Shown: positions 42,165 through 52,372, counted from the first letter of the stretch. The stretch is DNA of 64,000 nucleotides from Jiulongibacter sp966250325 (GCA_966250325.1 CBINGY010000015.1:15947-79946); one strand, 5' to 3'. The notes: generated by a model not told the origin, from the letters alone. A program made the numbers and translations.

Positions 42165-44384
42165 ATGACCTCAAAAATTATTTATACCAAAACCGACGAA
42201 GCTCCGGCTTTGGCTACGTATTCTTTCCTTCCCATTCTTCAGGCATTCACTTCTCCTGCAGGAGTGGTCATGGAAACCCGTGATATTTCTCTGGCGGGGC
42301 GTATTATTGCCAATTTCCCGGAGTTTCTCAAGCCTGAGCAGCAGATCGGTGATGCACTTACAGAACTTGGTGAACTGGCTACAAAACCAGAAGCCAACAT
42401 TATCAAATTGCCTAACGTTTCGGCTTCGGTACCTCAGTTAAAAGCGGCCATTAAGGAGTTACAGCAACACGGCTACGCTTTACCAAACTATCCGGAAGAT
42501 CCTTCAAACGATGAAGAGAAAAGTATTAAGAGTCGTTACGATAAAATCAAAGGGTCTGCTGTAAACCCGGTTTTACGTGAGGGGAATTCAGATAGAAGAG
42601 CTCCAAAAGCGGTTAAAAATTATGCGAAGGCTAACCCGCATAGCATGGGGGCATGGTCGGCAGATTCCAAAACCCATGTAGCTACGATGGCTTCCGGAGA
42701 TTTCAGAGCGAATGAAAAATCGGTTACGGTAAATGCACCCACTACGGTAAAAATAGAATTACATGGTTCAGATGGGTCGGTAACAGTGCTAAAAGAAAGT
42801 ACCGCACTGAAAGCCGGCGAAATTATTGACAGTACAGTAATGAGTAAAAAGGCTCTTATTTCTTTCCTGGAGAAAGAAGTGGAAGATGCCAGAAATACGG
42901 GAGTTCTTTTCTCACTACATATGAAAGCCACGATGATGAAGGTCTCTGACCCCATCATTTTCGGGCACGCAGTAAAGGTTTATTTCAAGGAGCTTTTTGA
43001 CAAATACAAGGAGCAGTTTACGGCAATAGGTGTTGATGTTAATAATGGTTTTGGTGATCTGGTAGGTAAAATTAATGAGCTACCTGCAGAAACACGGGCC
43101 GCAGTAGAGGCAGATATTCAGAAAATTTATGAGCAGGGGCCCGATGTAGCCATGGTAAATTCTGATAAAGGAATTACCAATCTGCATGTTCCCTCAGACG
43201 TCATTATTGATGCCTCCATGCCGGCTATGATTCGTACCAGTGGTCAGATGTGGGATAAGAATGGAAAACAAAGAGATACGAAAGCCGTAATTCCGGATAG
43301 CAGCTATGCGGCGGTTTATGAAGAGACCATAAACTTTTGTAAAGAGCACGGAGCGTTCGATCCTTCTACCATGGGTTCTGTACCAAACGTAGGATTAATG
43401 GCTCAGAAAGCCGAAGAATACGGCTCTCACGATAAAACCTTTGAAATAGCCTCAGCAGGGGTTGTCAAAGTGGTGGATGCTTCCGGAAACGTGCTTATGG
43501 AACAGACGGTGGAGGAAGGAGATATCTGGAGGGCTTGTCAGGTGAAAGATGCCCCGGTTCAGGATTGGGTGAAGCTGGCAGTAAACAGAGCCCGAGCCAC
43601 GGGATCTCCGGCGGTATTCTGGCTTGATCGTGAGCGTGCTCATGATCGTGAGCTTATTGTCAAAGTTGAGAAATACCTTAAAGATCACGATACCACAGGT
43701 CTTGAAATACACATAATGTCTCCGAAAGAGGCTACCCGCTTCTCTCTTCAGAGAATTAAAGAGGGCAAAGATACCATCTCGGTAACAGGGAACGTGCTTC
43801 GGGATTACCTCACCGATCTGTTCCCTATTCTGGAGCTTGGAACCAGTGCAAAAATGCTTTCCATTGTTCCTTTAATGAATGGCGGAGGTCTTTTCGAGAC
43901 CGGTGCGGGGGGTTCGGCTCCCAAGCATGTAGAACAGCTGGTTTCAGAGAATCACCTGCGTTGGGATTCCCTCGGCGAATTTCTCGCTATGGCGGTTTCG
44001 CTGGAGCATTTAAGTGAGACCACCTCCAATAAAAAAGCCAAGGTGCTGGCAGATGCACTTGATGCTGCCACAGAAAAATTGTTGCAGGAAAATAAATCGC
44101 CATCTCGTAAAGTAAAAGAGCTGGATAACCGCGGAAGTCACTTCTATCTGGCCATGTATTGGGCTCGGGCATTGGCCAATCAGACCGGAGATGCCGAGCT
44201 TCAGGCTCGTTTTTCTCCCGTGGCAGAGAAGCTGGAAGCCGAAGAGCAAAAAATTCTGGCTGAGCTGAATGAAGTGCAGGGTGCATCGGTAGATATCGGA
44301 GGATATTATCACATGGATGATGCCAAAGCATCAGCAGTAATGCGTCCGTCTGCTACCCTGAACAGTATCATAGCTTCTATTTAA
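42165..44384 (+). CDS. icd: isocitrate dehydrogenase (NADP), monomeric type
   Basis: The 739-residue product is the large single-chain isocitrate dehydrogenase, unrelated in size to the dimeric 45-kDa form. It decarboxylates isocitrate to 2-oxoglutarate with NADP in the TCA cycle. Visible signatures include IYTKTDEAPALATYSFLPIL at the start, PVLREGNSDRRAP, HMKATMMKVSDPIIFGH, the DLGTSAK-like ELGTSAKMLSIVPLMNGGGLFETGAGGSAPKHVEQL and a C-terminal YYHMDDAKASAVMRPSATLN. It is monocistronic between its own promoter and terminator. Confidence 0.97.
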   Translation: MTSKIIYTKTDEAPALATYSFLPILQAFTSPAGVVMETRDISLAGRIIANFPEFLKPEQQIGDALTELGELATKPEANIIKLPNVSASVPQLKAAIKELQQHGYALPNYPEDPSNDEEKSIKSRYDKIKGSAVNPVLREGNSDRRAPKAVKNYAKANPHSMGAWSADSKTHVATMASGDFRANEKSVTVNAPTTVKIELHGSDGSVTVLKESTALKAGEIIDSTVMSKKALISFLEKEVEDARNTGVLFSLHMKATMMKVSDPIIFGHAVKVYFKELFDKYKEQFTAIGVDVNNGFGDLVGKINELPAETRAAVEADIQKIYEQGPDVAMVNSDKGITNLHVPSDVIIDASMPAMIRTSGQMWDKNGKQRDTKAVIPDSSYAAVYEETINFCKEHGAFDPSTMGSVPNVGLMAQKAEEYGSHDKTFEIASAGVVKVVDASGNVLMEQTVEEGDIWRACQVKDAPVQDWVKLAVNRARATGSPAVFWLDRERAHDRELIVKVEKYLKDHDTTGLEIHIMSPKEATRFSLQRIKEGKDTISVTGNVLRDYLTDLFPILELGTSAKMLSIVPLMNGGGLFETGAGGSAPKHVEQLVSENHLRWDSLGEFLAMAVSLEHLSETTSNKKAKVLADALDAATEKLLQENKSPSRKVKELDNRGSHFYLAMYWARALANQTGDAELQARFSPVAEKLEAEEQKILAELNEVQGASVDIGGYYHMDDAKASAVMRPSATLNSIIASI

Positions 44385-44407
44385 AAAAGCCTCTATACGT
44401 AACTCAG

Positions 44408-44433
44408 AGCCCGGAAATTTCTGTTTCCGGGCT
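44408..44433 (+). terminator. intrinsic terminator after icd
   Basis: 10-bp arms (44408-44417 and 44424-44433, AGCCCGGAAA and complement) followed by Ts. Confidence 0.82.
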
Positions 44434-44483
44434 TTTGTTTAGGCACGGTTCTTGAGCTCCTTCAGGTTCATTACCAGGTTTAA

Positions 44484-46373
44484 TTGATTCGATTGAAACC
44501 CTTTACATATCTTTTTTTACTCCTTTTTCCTCTGGCTTCCATGGCACAGCCTGCCATGAGTATTGAAGCTCAGTATACTTTTGGAGGAGAAAACAGTGAC
44601 AATGGATATGCTATAGCTTTAACCTCGGATGGTGGACTCATGATAGCCGGGTCAACAAATTCCAACAACAGCTACGATGTACCCAGCTCCAATGGACATA
44701 ACGGTAACGGAGGAAGCGATTTTCTGGTTATCAAACTTGACAAAAACGGACGGAAACAATGGACACGGGTTTTTGGTGGCAGCAAAGATGATATTGCCAC
44801 TGATATCGTGCGAACCAACAAAGGAGAGTACATCATTGTAGGTTCATCTTATTCTGTGGATGGAGATGCCAATTTCAATGGATCTAACGGAGGTATTTTG
44901 CTGATAAGGCTTAAGGAAGACGGCAGTATTGTCTCAAAAAGAGTGTTTGCCGGAGGAAGAAGATTTACAGAGAATACCTATCATTATGCCAGTGAATTTT
45001 CTCAACCCTCCATAAAGGTTTCACCTTCGGGAGAATTGTTTCTGGGTGCCACGCATGAAATAGGAAGTACGCCCTACACCGCAAAAAACTTTTATCTGGC
45101 CAAACTTACTGAAAACGGTGATACGCTCTGGGAAAGATATTACGGCAGCCCTTTGGATGATCAGATGCAGGACGTCATTGTCAGTGCAACGGGCGATGTG
45201 CTTATGATAGGCAGTACCACGGCTTTTGCAGGGCAGATAGAAGGTGCGGGTAATGGGAATCTCGATTTTCTGGCAATTAAAGTGAATGCCAATGGTCAGT
45301 TAATCTGGCAAAAGGCCTGGGGAGGTAGCAGCCTGGATGCCCTCCATGGCGGTATGGAGTCTGTCGATGGGTCGGGATACATTCTGGCAGGGGAAACCAC
45401 TTCTGAAAACGGGATTGTCAAAGCAAGTTTTGGCCAGAAAGATGCTTTTGTATTTAAGATCGATCAGTCAGGAAATTTACTTTGGTCAAAAACTGTGGGA
45501 GGCGATGGAAACGACAATGTATTCAATGTAGTGCATAAATCGGGCACGCAGTATTTATTATTTGGTACCAGTGATTCCAATATCATCGGTGTTCCTCAGA
45601 AAGGTGCATTGAGTGATGTTTTGACAGTAGAGATATCAGAATCAGGCGTACTTTCAAATATGGCTCTCTGGGGCGGTGAAGATATCGATGTGGCACGTGA
45701 TGGTGTGAAACGCTCTGACGAAAGCTGGGTTCTAGTGGGGATTTCCCGTTCATCTCAGGAAGACCTGACCACCAATTATGGGGAAAATGATATGTGGCTG
45801 CTGTATCTTGCTCCGCCTACGCCCATCGGCTTCAAAAGCTTTACCGGCGAAATTTTTCCGGGCGGAGAGGCTGATCTGGTCTGGATTACCAGCTACCAGA
45901 AAAATGCTGCATTAATACGTCTTGAAAAGAGCACAGACAATATCAATTTTAACCGACTGAAAGATTTCACTGCCAGTACCAATTCAGTTTCGGCAATTGC
46001 CTATACCTATACCGATGACAATCTGAAAGTAGGAGACAACTTTTACCGCATTAAATATTTTGATGCTGCCGGAAAGGAATTTCGGGGCCCCATCCTGAAA
46101 CTTGCTATGGCACCGCTCTCTTCCAATATTACAGAGAAGGTGGAGCTTCAAATTTACCCCAATCCGTCGCGTGACAAGATTATTGTTCCTCTCAGAGATC
46201 CGGAAGCCCGTTTTGAAATGATGAATTCACTGGGCCAATCCTTGCCGTTTTACGCTCAGTTTAGCCCGTCAAAAGGATGGATTTTTGACATTACTGAACT
46301 ACGAAGTGGCATGTATCTGCTTAAATTTCAAAGTGGAGAATTTAATCAGACTCAACGTTTCGTGGTATTTTAG
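44484..46373 (+). CDS. type IX secretion system cargo protein with beta-propeller-like repeats
   Basis: A 629-residue exported protein with a signal peptide (PFTYLFLLLFPLASMAQ), repeated blades of the form GGSxDD-A-D---T--GGYI--G-T (for example FGGSKDDIATDIVRTNKGEYIIVGSS) and a C-terminal type A sorting domain (LQIYPNPSRDKIIVPL ... GMYLLKFQSGEFNQTQRFVV), the signal recognised by the T9SS. It has no ATG; initiation must be at a TTG (44484 or 44493). Surface role unknown. Confidence 0.85.
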   Translation: MIRLKPFTYLFLLLFPLASMAQPAMSIEAQYTFGGENSDNGYAIALTSDGGLMIAGSTNSNNSYDVPSSNGHNGNGGSDFLVIKLDKNGRKQWTRVFGGSKDDIATDIVRTNKGEYIIVGSSYSVDGDANFNGSNGGILLIRLKEDGSIVSKRVFAGGRRFTENTYHYASEFSQPSIKVSPSGELFLGATHEIGSTPYTAKNFYLAKLTENGDTLWERYYGSPLDDQMQDVIVSATGDVLMIGSTTAFAGQIEGAGNGNLDFLAIKVNANGQLIWQKAWGGSSLDALHGGMESVDGSGYILAGETTSENGIVKASFGQKDAFVFKIDQSGNLLWSKTVGGDGNDNVFNVVHKSGTQYLLFGTSDSNIIGVPQKGALSDVLTVEISESGVLSNMALWGGEDIDVARDGVKRSDESWVLVGISRSSQEDLTTNYGENDMWLLYLAPPTPIGFKSFTGEIFPGGEADLVWITSYQKNAALIRLEKSTDNINFNRLKDFTASTNSVSAIAYTYTDDNLKVGDNFYRIKYFDAAGKEFRGPILKLAMAPLSSNITEKVELQIYPNPSRDKIIVPLRDPEARFEMMNSLGQSLPFYAQFSPSKGWIFDITELRSGMYLLKFQSGEFNQTQRFVVF

Positions 46374-46424
46374 GGTATAACTAGTGGTATGTTCGTAATT
46401 TCGTCCGACCCAAACAGAATTTAA

Positions 46425-47417
46425 ATGCCAGAAACGATAAAATGGGGGATCATCGGGATAGGTCGTATTGCGGAAAAATTTGCTACAGACCTGGCCACCG
46501 TTGAAAATGCTGAATTGCTGGCGGTGGCCTCAAACTCTGCCGAAAGAGCCTCAGAATTTGCTTCCAGATATAAGGTACCTCATGCCTTCGGAACCTACGA
46601 AGAGCTTTTCACTGTAGAGAATCTGGATGTGATCTACATTGCCACACCGCATACAGAACATGCCCGATGTGCAAAAATCTGTCTGGAAAATAAGATTGCT
46701 GTGCTCTGCGAGAAGCCCTTTGCGATGAATGAGAAAGAGGTAAAGGAGATGATAGCAGTGGCCAATGAAAATGACACGTTCCTGATGGAGGCTCTCTGGA
46801 CCCGATTTATGCCCGCCACATTAAAAGTTCTTGAACTTATTCAATCGGGAGCTATCGGTAAAGTGAAAATGCTTCAAGCCGATTTTGGGTTTATACCTCC
46901 CTTTTTACCAGAAAGGCGTGTTTTAAACCGACAATATGGAGGTGGAGCCTTCCTTGACATAGGCATTTATCCGGCATTTCTTTCCCTGCTTATTCTGGGA
47001 TATCCTTCTACGATTCTGGCTACCAGTGTCAATGGCCCTACAGGTGTAGATGAAACCACATCGTTTATTTACCGGTATGATGACGAGGCACTGGCCAATC
47101 TCTCATGTACCTTCGGAGCATCTACCCGAACAGAAGCCTTTATTTACGGCGATTTGGGTTATATTCATATGAAAGGGAGATTTCTGGATACCCGTGAAAT
47201 CGAACTGGTGCTTTATGATGGCAGCTCACAGCTGTTTTCTTTTGAGAGGGAAACACTCGGCTACGACTACGAGATCAGAGAAGTAAATGAGTGTCTGCGA
47301 GCCGGAAAAAAGGAAAGTGACCTTTGGCCCCTGAGCCAAAGCCTGAAGCTTATTCACCTGCTTGACAAAACCCGTGAGAAAGCCGGAATTTCCTACCATA
47401 CCGATAGTTACTTTTAA
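46425..47417 (+). CDS. Gfo/Idh/MocA-family oxidoreductase (dihydrodiol dehydrogenase-like)
   Basis: A 330-residue cytoplasmic NAD(P) enzyme with KWGIIGIGRIAEKFATDL at the start, IATPHTEHARCAKICLENKIAVLCEKPFAMN (active-site EKP), and YGGGAFLDIGIYPAFLSLLIL. It lacks the Tat signal of the homologue at 29.6 kb and differs in detail, so the two are not recent duplicates. Substrate unknown. It lies between the T9SS cargo gene and gldB with only short gaps. Confidence 0.9.
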   Translation: MPETIKWGIIGIGRIAEKFATDLATVENAELLAVASNSAERASEFASRYKVPHAFGTYEELFTVENLDVIYIATPHTEHARCAKICLENKIAVLCEKPFAMNEKEVKEMIAVANENDTFLMEALWTRFMPATLKVLELIQSGAIGKVKMLQADFGFIPPFLPERRVLNRQYGGGAFLDIGIYPAFLSLLILGYPSTILATSVNGPTGVDETTSFIYRYDDEALANLSCTFGASTRTEAFIYGDLGYIHMKGRFLDTREIELVLYDGSSQLFSFERETLGYDYEIREVNECLRAGKKESDLWPLSQSLKLIHLLDKTREKAGISYHTDSYF

Positions 47418-47466
47418 CGAGATTCCTCATTCTCACTATTTTCTGAGTGCCCGCGGGATTATTTCC

Positions 47467-47474
47467 TAATTTTG
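47467..47474 (+). promoter_or_regulatory. -7 promoter box for gldB
   Basis: TAATTTTG matches TAnnTTTG and would give a leader of about 20 nt before the ATG at 47501, which is why I do not use the upstream in-frame codon at 47447. Confidence 0.55.
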
Positions 47475-47500
47475 TGCGTTTTTTCAGCAAACCGGTAATT

Positions 47501-48490
47501 ATGAAATTATTCAGCAGGGTACTTTTTTCTCTTTCTCTGGCTCTCGCATTGTTTGCCTGTAAGGATAACGGAGAAGAGGAACAAAAAAAATCAGACAAAG
47601 TGGAGATTGTCCGTTTTGACAGACAGCTGATGTCTATGAAGTCAAAGGACGAACTGGTGGAGTTTCTTCGGCAAAATCCCTGGTATTCACGGGATTTGTA
47701 CCGGGCATTTCCAGATGATACCGCCTTTGTAAATCATCTGTACCACGTCATTTCTCACCCGGGTACCCAATCTTTCTTTGCAGAGGTTGACAGTACATTT
47801 GGCGAGCTCACTGATTTGGAAACCCAGTTTTCTGAAGCTTTTTCACGAATCAAAACCCATTATCCTGAATTTAAGTCTCCCAGAATTTACGCCACCTTTA
47901 CCGGTCTGGAGAATGACATGTATGTGGACGATTCTACAGTAATTATTGCTTTGGAAGCCTTTGTGGGGCCAGAGGCTTCTTACAGGCCAGATCAGCCAAA
48001 CTACATACTTGAAAGATATCAAAAGCCCTATATAGTCCCTGCGGTGCTCCGGTTACTTGCAGACTCTTACATTGAATCAACCCCGGAGCCATCTATGCTG
48101 AATGACATGATCTATTTTGGGAAGTCCTATGCATTTACCAAAGAAATGATACCTGAAATTCCGGATTCTCTGGTAATCGGTATGGCCGATAGTTCGCTCA
48201 CCGGAAACTGGTATGCACAGGATATTATCTGGGCTCATTTTATTGACAAAAAGCTTCTTTATGAACAAAGCAAGCGGGTGAAAGAAAAGTACCTGGGAGA
48301 GCGGCCAAAAGTTCCGGAAATCGGATCGGGATGCCCCGGGCGGGTAGGGCAATGGCTCGGCTGGCGTATTATTGACAAATTTATGACGGCCAATCCCGAT
48401 GTAAGTTTTACAGAAATGATGAAAATAAAAGACCCCGAGGAGATTCTTCGGAGGTCAAATTACCGGGGAGAGGTAGAAGAAGAACGATAG
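47501..48490 (+). CDS. gldB: gliding motility lipoprotein GldB-like
   Basis: A 329-residue lipoprotein (lipobox LFAC, Cys19) whose body matches the GldB pattern: KVEIVRFDRQL, FNHLYHVISHPG-like region, YRPDQPNYILERYQKPYIVPAVLRLLADSYIE, and the C-terminal GRVGQWLGWRIIDKFMTANPDVSFTEMMKI. GldB is required for gliding in flavobacteria and is also kept in non-gliding relatives. It is coupled to the ABC exporter gene (1-nt gap). Confidence 0.78.
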   Translation: MKLFSRVLFSLSLALALFACKDNGEEEQKKSDKVEIVRFDRQLMSMKSKDELVEFLRQNPWYSRDLYRAFPDDTAFVNHLYHVISHPGTQSFFAEVDSTFGELTDLETQFSEAFSRIKTHYPEFKSPRIYATFTGLENDMYVDDSTVIIALEAFVGPEASYRPDQPNYILERYQKPYIVPAVLRLLADSYIESTPEPSMLNDMIYFGKSYAFTKEMIPEIPDSLVIGMADSSLTGNWYAQDIIWAHFIDKKLLYEQSKRVKEKYLGERPKVPEIGSGCPGRVGQWLGWRIIDKFMTANPDVSFTEMMKIKDPEEILRRSNYRGEVEEER

Positions 48491-48491
48491 A

Positions 48492-50303
48492 ATGGCAAAA
48501 CGCAGAAATAACGCAGTGGAGGAAAATCCTGCAGATAAGAAAAAGTTAAGCAAAGAAGGTCTCAGGAAAGCATTGGAACTGCTGAGGCACGTATTGCCGT
48601 ATAAATGGACCTTTATTGCCGGTATGGTGTTTCTGGTTTTCAGTACATCCACTACGCTGGCTTTCCCGGCACTTATTGGAGAAGTCACCCGGGTAATTGA
48701 AGGAAACTCCCGGTTTACCCTCAATCAGATTCTCCTTTTTTTTGGTGGAATCCTCATTCTGCAAGGTATATTTTCATTTTTCAGGGTGTATCTTTTTGCT
48801 ATAGTCAGTGAGAATGTTTCGGCAGACATTAGAAAGAAGGTATATGACAAGTTCATTACGCTACCCGTCTATTTTTTCGAGCAAAATAGGGTAGGAGATC
48901 TGGTAAGCCGCATTACCTCAGATGTCTCGGCTTTTCAAAGTGTCCTTTCTCTTACCCTCGCTGAGTTTTTCAGGCAGGTGGTCACCTTAATCGTTGGAAT
49001 TGGAATTATACTTTATATTTCCTGGAAACTGACTTTGTTTATGCTCATCACATTCCCCTTTGTGGTGGTAGCAACGTATTTTTTTGGCAGGTATATCCGG
49101 GTGTTGTCAAAAGACGTACAAACCCGTCTGGCAGAAGCCAATACGGTGGTAGAAGAAACCCTGCAATCTATTCTTGTAGTAAAAGGCTTTACCAATGAGC
49201 GTCTGGAATCTGGGCGGTATGGTAGTCTGATGTCTGCTGTAGTGAAGTTGTCACTACGTTCTGCTACCATTCGTGGCGGGTTTATAACGTTTATGATTGT
49301 AGGGCTTTTCGGAGGAATCATGCTGGTGGTCTGGTATGGCGGTGGGTTGGTAGAGCGGGGAGAGATTCAGCTGGCAGATCTGATGTCTTTTCTGTTTTAT
49401 ACCGCGTTTATCGGGGCATCCTTAAACGGGCTGGGAGATATTTATGCTCAGCTACAGCGAAGTATAGGGGCATCTGAACGCTTACTGGAGATATTGAAGG
49501 AAACTTCTGAGGTAAGTCTCGAAAAGGAACCGGTAGCCACGCGTTTTAAAGGCAAAATAAGCTATGCGAATGTGGGTTTTTCTTATCCTTCGCGAAAAGA
49601 TGTGGAGGTGTTGAAAGATTTGTCATTTACCGTAAGCCCGGGAGAAAAAATTGCTTTGGTAGGTCAAAGCGGAGCCGGGAAATCAACCATCGTTCAGCTA
49701 CTGCTACGATTTTACGAGGCAGGAAAAGGGGAGATTCGTATCGATGATTTACCAATCAACTCGTATGATTTGACAGAATTACGTCAGAATATGGCCATTG
49801 TGCCTCAGGAAGTGATCCTATTTGGGGGCACCATTGAGGAGAATATCCGATACGGGAATCCGACAGCGGGTGATGAAGAGGTGAGGCAGGCTGCCGCCAA
49901 AGCCAATGCTCTGGAGTTTATCAACCGTTTTCCGGATGGAATGAAAACCGTGGTAGGCGAGCGTGGAGTGAAGCTTTCCGGCGGGCAGAGGCAGAGAATC
50001 GCCATTGCACGGGCCATATTGAAAGACCCGGCCATTTTGCTACTGGATGAAGCCACCAGTGCACTGGATTCTGAGTCGGAAAGTCTGGTACAAAGTGCTC
50101 TTGACGAGCTGATGAAAAACCGCACCACGATCATAATTGCCCACAGACTCGGAACAGTCAAAAACGTGGATCAGATTTATGTAATTCATCAGGGCGAGGT
50201 GGCCGAGAAGGGCCGTCATGCCGAACTGATTTTGAAACCCGACGGAATTTATTCAAATTTGGTGAGACTCCAGATGGAACAAAATGCGTTTCAGGAACAT
50301 TAA
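48492..50303 (+). CDS. ABC exporter, fused permease and ATPase
   Basis: A 603-residue half-transporter: six transmembrane helices in the first 330 residues, then an ATPase with Walker A GQSGAGKST (about 390-398), Q-loop, signature LSGGQRQRIAIARA (about 495), Walker B AILLLDEATSALD and H-loop IIIAHR. This is the lipid A/multidrug (MsbA-type) group; the substrate cannot be assigned from sequence. It follows gldB by one base, so both are probably co-expressed. Confidence 0.93.
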   Translation: MAKRRNNAVEENPADKKKLSKEGLRKALELLRHVLPYKWTFIAGMVFLVFSTSTTLAFPALIGEVTRVIEGNSRFTLNQILLFFGGILILQGIFSFFRVYLFAIVSENVSADIRKKVYDKFITLPVYFFEQNRVGDLVSRITSDVSAFQSVLSLTLAEFFRQVVTLIVGIGIILYISWKLTLFMLITFPFVVVATYFFGRYIRVLSKDVQTRLAEANTVVEETLQSILVVKGFTNERLESGRYGSLMSAVVKLSLRSATIRGGFITFMIVGLFGGIMLVVWYGGGLVERGEIQLADLMSFLFYTAFIGASLNGLGDIYAQLQRSIGASERLLEILKETSEVSLEKEPVATRFKGKISYANVGFSYPSRKDVEVLKDLSFTVSPGEKIALVGQSGAGKSTIVQLLLRFYEAGKGEIRIDDLPINSYDLTELRQNMAIVPQEVILFGGTIEENIRYGNPTAGDEEVRQAAAKANALEFINRFPDGMKTVVGERGVKLSGGQRQRIAIARAILKDPAILLLDEATSALDSESESLVQSALDELMKNRTTIIIAHRLGTVKNVDQIYVIHQGEVAEKGRHAELILKPDGIYSNLVRLQMEQNAFQEH

Positions 50304-50313
50304 GTATAAGGGT

Positions 50314-50733
50314 ATGAATCAGCAACAAAACCTCTCACTGAAAACATTTAATCTGCGGCACACCGATTGCCGGGAAGAAATTCTTCATGCGTTTGCATCA
50401 AGCAATGCAGCCTTATCGCACAGCGATCTGGAGAGCAAAATAGATTCGAAGTATGATCGGGTTACCGTTTATCGTACCTTGAAAACCTTTCAGGAGAAAG
50501 GAATCATTCATCGTATTCCTGATGCTGATGGAGGCAGTAAATATGCCCTGTGCAAAACCACCTGCACAGCCGGAGACCACCATCATGATCATGTGCATTT
50601 TAAGTGCACAGATTGCGGTGATACTACGTGTCTGGAGGGCACCCATATCCCGGCCATTGCCCTGCCCGATGGCTACCAGCGAAGAGAAATTAATTTGTTG
50701 ATTGAAGGGCATTGCCCAAACTGTAAGCACTGA
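50314..50733 (+). CDS. Fur-family metalloregulator
   Basis: A 139-residue winged-helix repressor with the DNA-binding helix RVTVYRTLKTFQEKGIIHRI and a C-terminal metal-binding domain with HHHDHVHFKCTDCGDTTCLEG and GHCPNCK, i.e. two CxxC pairs plus a His-rich loop. Fur, Zur and PerR share this form; the cysteines suggest structural Zn. The start is at the ATG at 50314; an earlier in-frame codon lies in the end of the ABC gene. Its stop overlaps the engB ATG (TGATG). Confidence 0.88.
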   Translation: MNQQQNLSLKTFNLRHTDCREEILHAFASSNAALSHSDLESKIDSKYDRVTVYRTLKTFQEKGIIHRIPDADGGSKYALCKTTCTAGDHHHDHVHFKCTDCGDTTCLEGTHIPAIALPDGYQRREINLLIEGHCPNCKH

Positions 50734-51329
50734 TGCATCCATTAAAAGCCGAATTCCTGAAAAGTGCTTCCCGTAGTGAAGATTGCCCGAAACCCGATAA
50801 GCCCGAGTATGCGTTCATTGGCAGGTCAAATGTGGGGAAGTCATCACTCATCAATATGCTTACCGGGAATAAAAAACTGGCTAAGACTTCTTCCACGCCG
50901 GGCAAGACCCAATTAATTAATCACTTTCAGATTGAGGATCGCTGGTATCTGGTAGATTTACCCGGATATGGTTTTGCAAAAGTCCCCCTCAAAGAAAAAG
51001 CAAAGTGGGAGAAAATGACCTGGGATTATCTGGAAGGCCGGCAGAATTTGCTCTATGTTTTTGTTCTGATAGATTCACGCATACCCCCTCAGAAAATAGA
51101 TCTCGAGTTTGTGAATAAACTGGGAGAGAAGGGGATTCCTCTCAAAATTGTATTCACCAAATGGGATAAAGTAAAGCCCATGGCGGGTCAAAAAAACGTC
51201 GATTCATTTAAGATGGCCCTGGCAGAAACCTGGTCTGTTTTACCCGAGCACTATGTGACCTCATCTGAAAAAGGACTGGGCCGGCTTGAATTACTGCAGC
51301 TGATAGATGAGGTGAATTCGACCTATTAA
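50733..51329 (+). CDS. engB: ribosome biogenesis GTPase EngB (YsxC/YihA)
   Basis: A 198-residue GTPase needed for 50S subunit assembly. It has G1 GRSNVGKSSLIN (30-41), the switch region TSSTPGKTQLIN, G3 DLPGYG, G4 TKWD and G5 SSE, in the correct order. It is translationally coupled to the Fur-family gene. Confidence 0.95.
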   Translation: MHPLKAEFLKSASRSEDCPKPDKPEYAFIGRSNVGKSSLINMLTGNKKLAKTSSTPGKTQLINHFQIEDRWYLVDLPGYGFAKVPLKEKAKWEKMTWDYLEGRQNLLYVFVLIDSRIPPQKIDLEFVNKLGEKGIPLKIVFTKWDKVKPMAGQKNVDSFKMALAETWSVLPEHYVTSSEKGLGRLELLQLIDEVNSTY

Positions 51330-51384
51330 TTAATTATTTTACTTAGGCGTTACGATATCCTTAAATTTCTCATGAAGTTGTTTT

Positions 51385-51420
51385 TTTGACTTCTGCCAAC
51401 GAATAATTGCTTTATATTTG
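51385..51420 (+). promoter_or_regulatory. promoter of the ROK kinase gene
   Basis: TTTG at 51385-51388 and TATATTTG at 51413-51420 fit the Bacteroidota consensus with 24-nt spacing, about one base longer than usual. The leader to the ATG at 51460 is about 35 nt. Confidence 0.55.
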
Positions 51421-51459
51421 CCCACAGTTCCAATTTTTTTAACCTAACATCTCTCTTGA

Positions 51460-52368
51460 ATGGCAACGGAATATCTGGGTATTGATATCGGCGGTACGAA
51501 TGTAAAAATGGGTATCGTAGACGCAGAAACCGGGAACATCACTAATTTTTACAGTCATGAAACGGCCAGCTGGCGTAAGTCGGGTCATTTTGTAACGCGT
51601 TTAGGTGATGCCATAGCTGTTCAGTTAAAGGAGAATCCGCATGTAGATAAATGCGGTATAGGCGTGCCCGGGCTTATAACACGTGACCGTTTGAGCCTCA
51701 TTGAAATCACCGCTATTCCTGAAATAGATGGCCTGAAAGTAATTCCCGAGTTAAGTGAGCGATTCCCGGGGAAAGAATTTTTTCTGGAAAATGATGCCAA
51801 TGCCGCCGCTCTGGGTGAGTACTATTTCGGCGAAGAAGGTGTGCCCGAAGACTATATTTTCGTAACTCTTGGCACGGGAGTAGGAGGGGCTGCCATTATA
51901 GATAAGAAAGTTTTCAAAGGAGGCGGAGGAAACGCCATGGAACCGGGTCATATGCCCTCCAAACATGGCCGCGTGCTGGAAAGAAATATTGGGAAAGTAG
52001 AACTTCTGGACCTGGCCAATGGCATGCGGGCAGAATGGGCCGGAGAAACCTCTCTGCCAGATGATGGCTCCATTTCTACTACCGGTCTGGTAGCGGCGGC
52101 TTCTGAAGGAGATGAACTGGCTCTGGCCATTTTTGACGAAGTGGGAAATATTCTGGGAGATGGCCTGGTGGCTATGATTCGTATTCTTGATATCACTACT
52201 ATCCTTATAGGTGGCGGGCTTTCGGCCTCATTTGAGTATATTCTGCCTGCGGTAAACCGCCAGATTGATTATTGGCTCACCCCATATTACAAGAAGACTC
52301 TGCAAATAAAAAGAGCAACCCTGGGCAATGATGCCGGGCTGCTCGGTGCGGCCAGTTTATGTTTCTGA
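51460..52368 (+). CDS. ROK-family sugar kinase (glucokinase-like)
   Basis: A 302-residue ATP-dependent sugar kinase with the phosphate-binding motif YLGIDIGGTNVKMGIV at residues 4-19, ENDANAAALGEYYFG, the ROK signature VTLGTGVGGAAIID and GHMPS. The zinc CxCGxxGC motif of many ROK glucokinases is missing; the corresponding region reads SKHGRVLERN, which is consistent with a zinc-free member. Glucose or another hexose is the likely substrate. Confidence 0.88.
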   Translation: MATEYLGIDIGGTNVKMGIVDAETGNITNFYSHETASWRKSGHFVTRLGDAIAVQLKENPHVDKCGIGVPGLITRDRLSLIEITAIPEIDGLKVIPELSERFPGKEFFLENDANAAALGEYYFGEEGVPEDYIFVTLGTGVGGAAIIDKKVFKGGGGNAMEPGHMPSKHGRVLERNIGKVELLDLANGMRAEWAGETSLPDDGSISTTGLVAAASEGDELALAIFDEVGNILGDGLVAMIRILDITTILIGGGLSASFEYILPAVNRQIDYWLTPYYKKTLQIKRATLGNDAGLLGAASLCF

Positions 52369-52372
52369 TGCT

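Noticed and set aside
51751..51966. Antisense ORFs within the ROK kinase and RNase R genes
   Set aside because: Opposite strand of well-supported genes, no homology visible.
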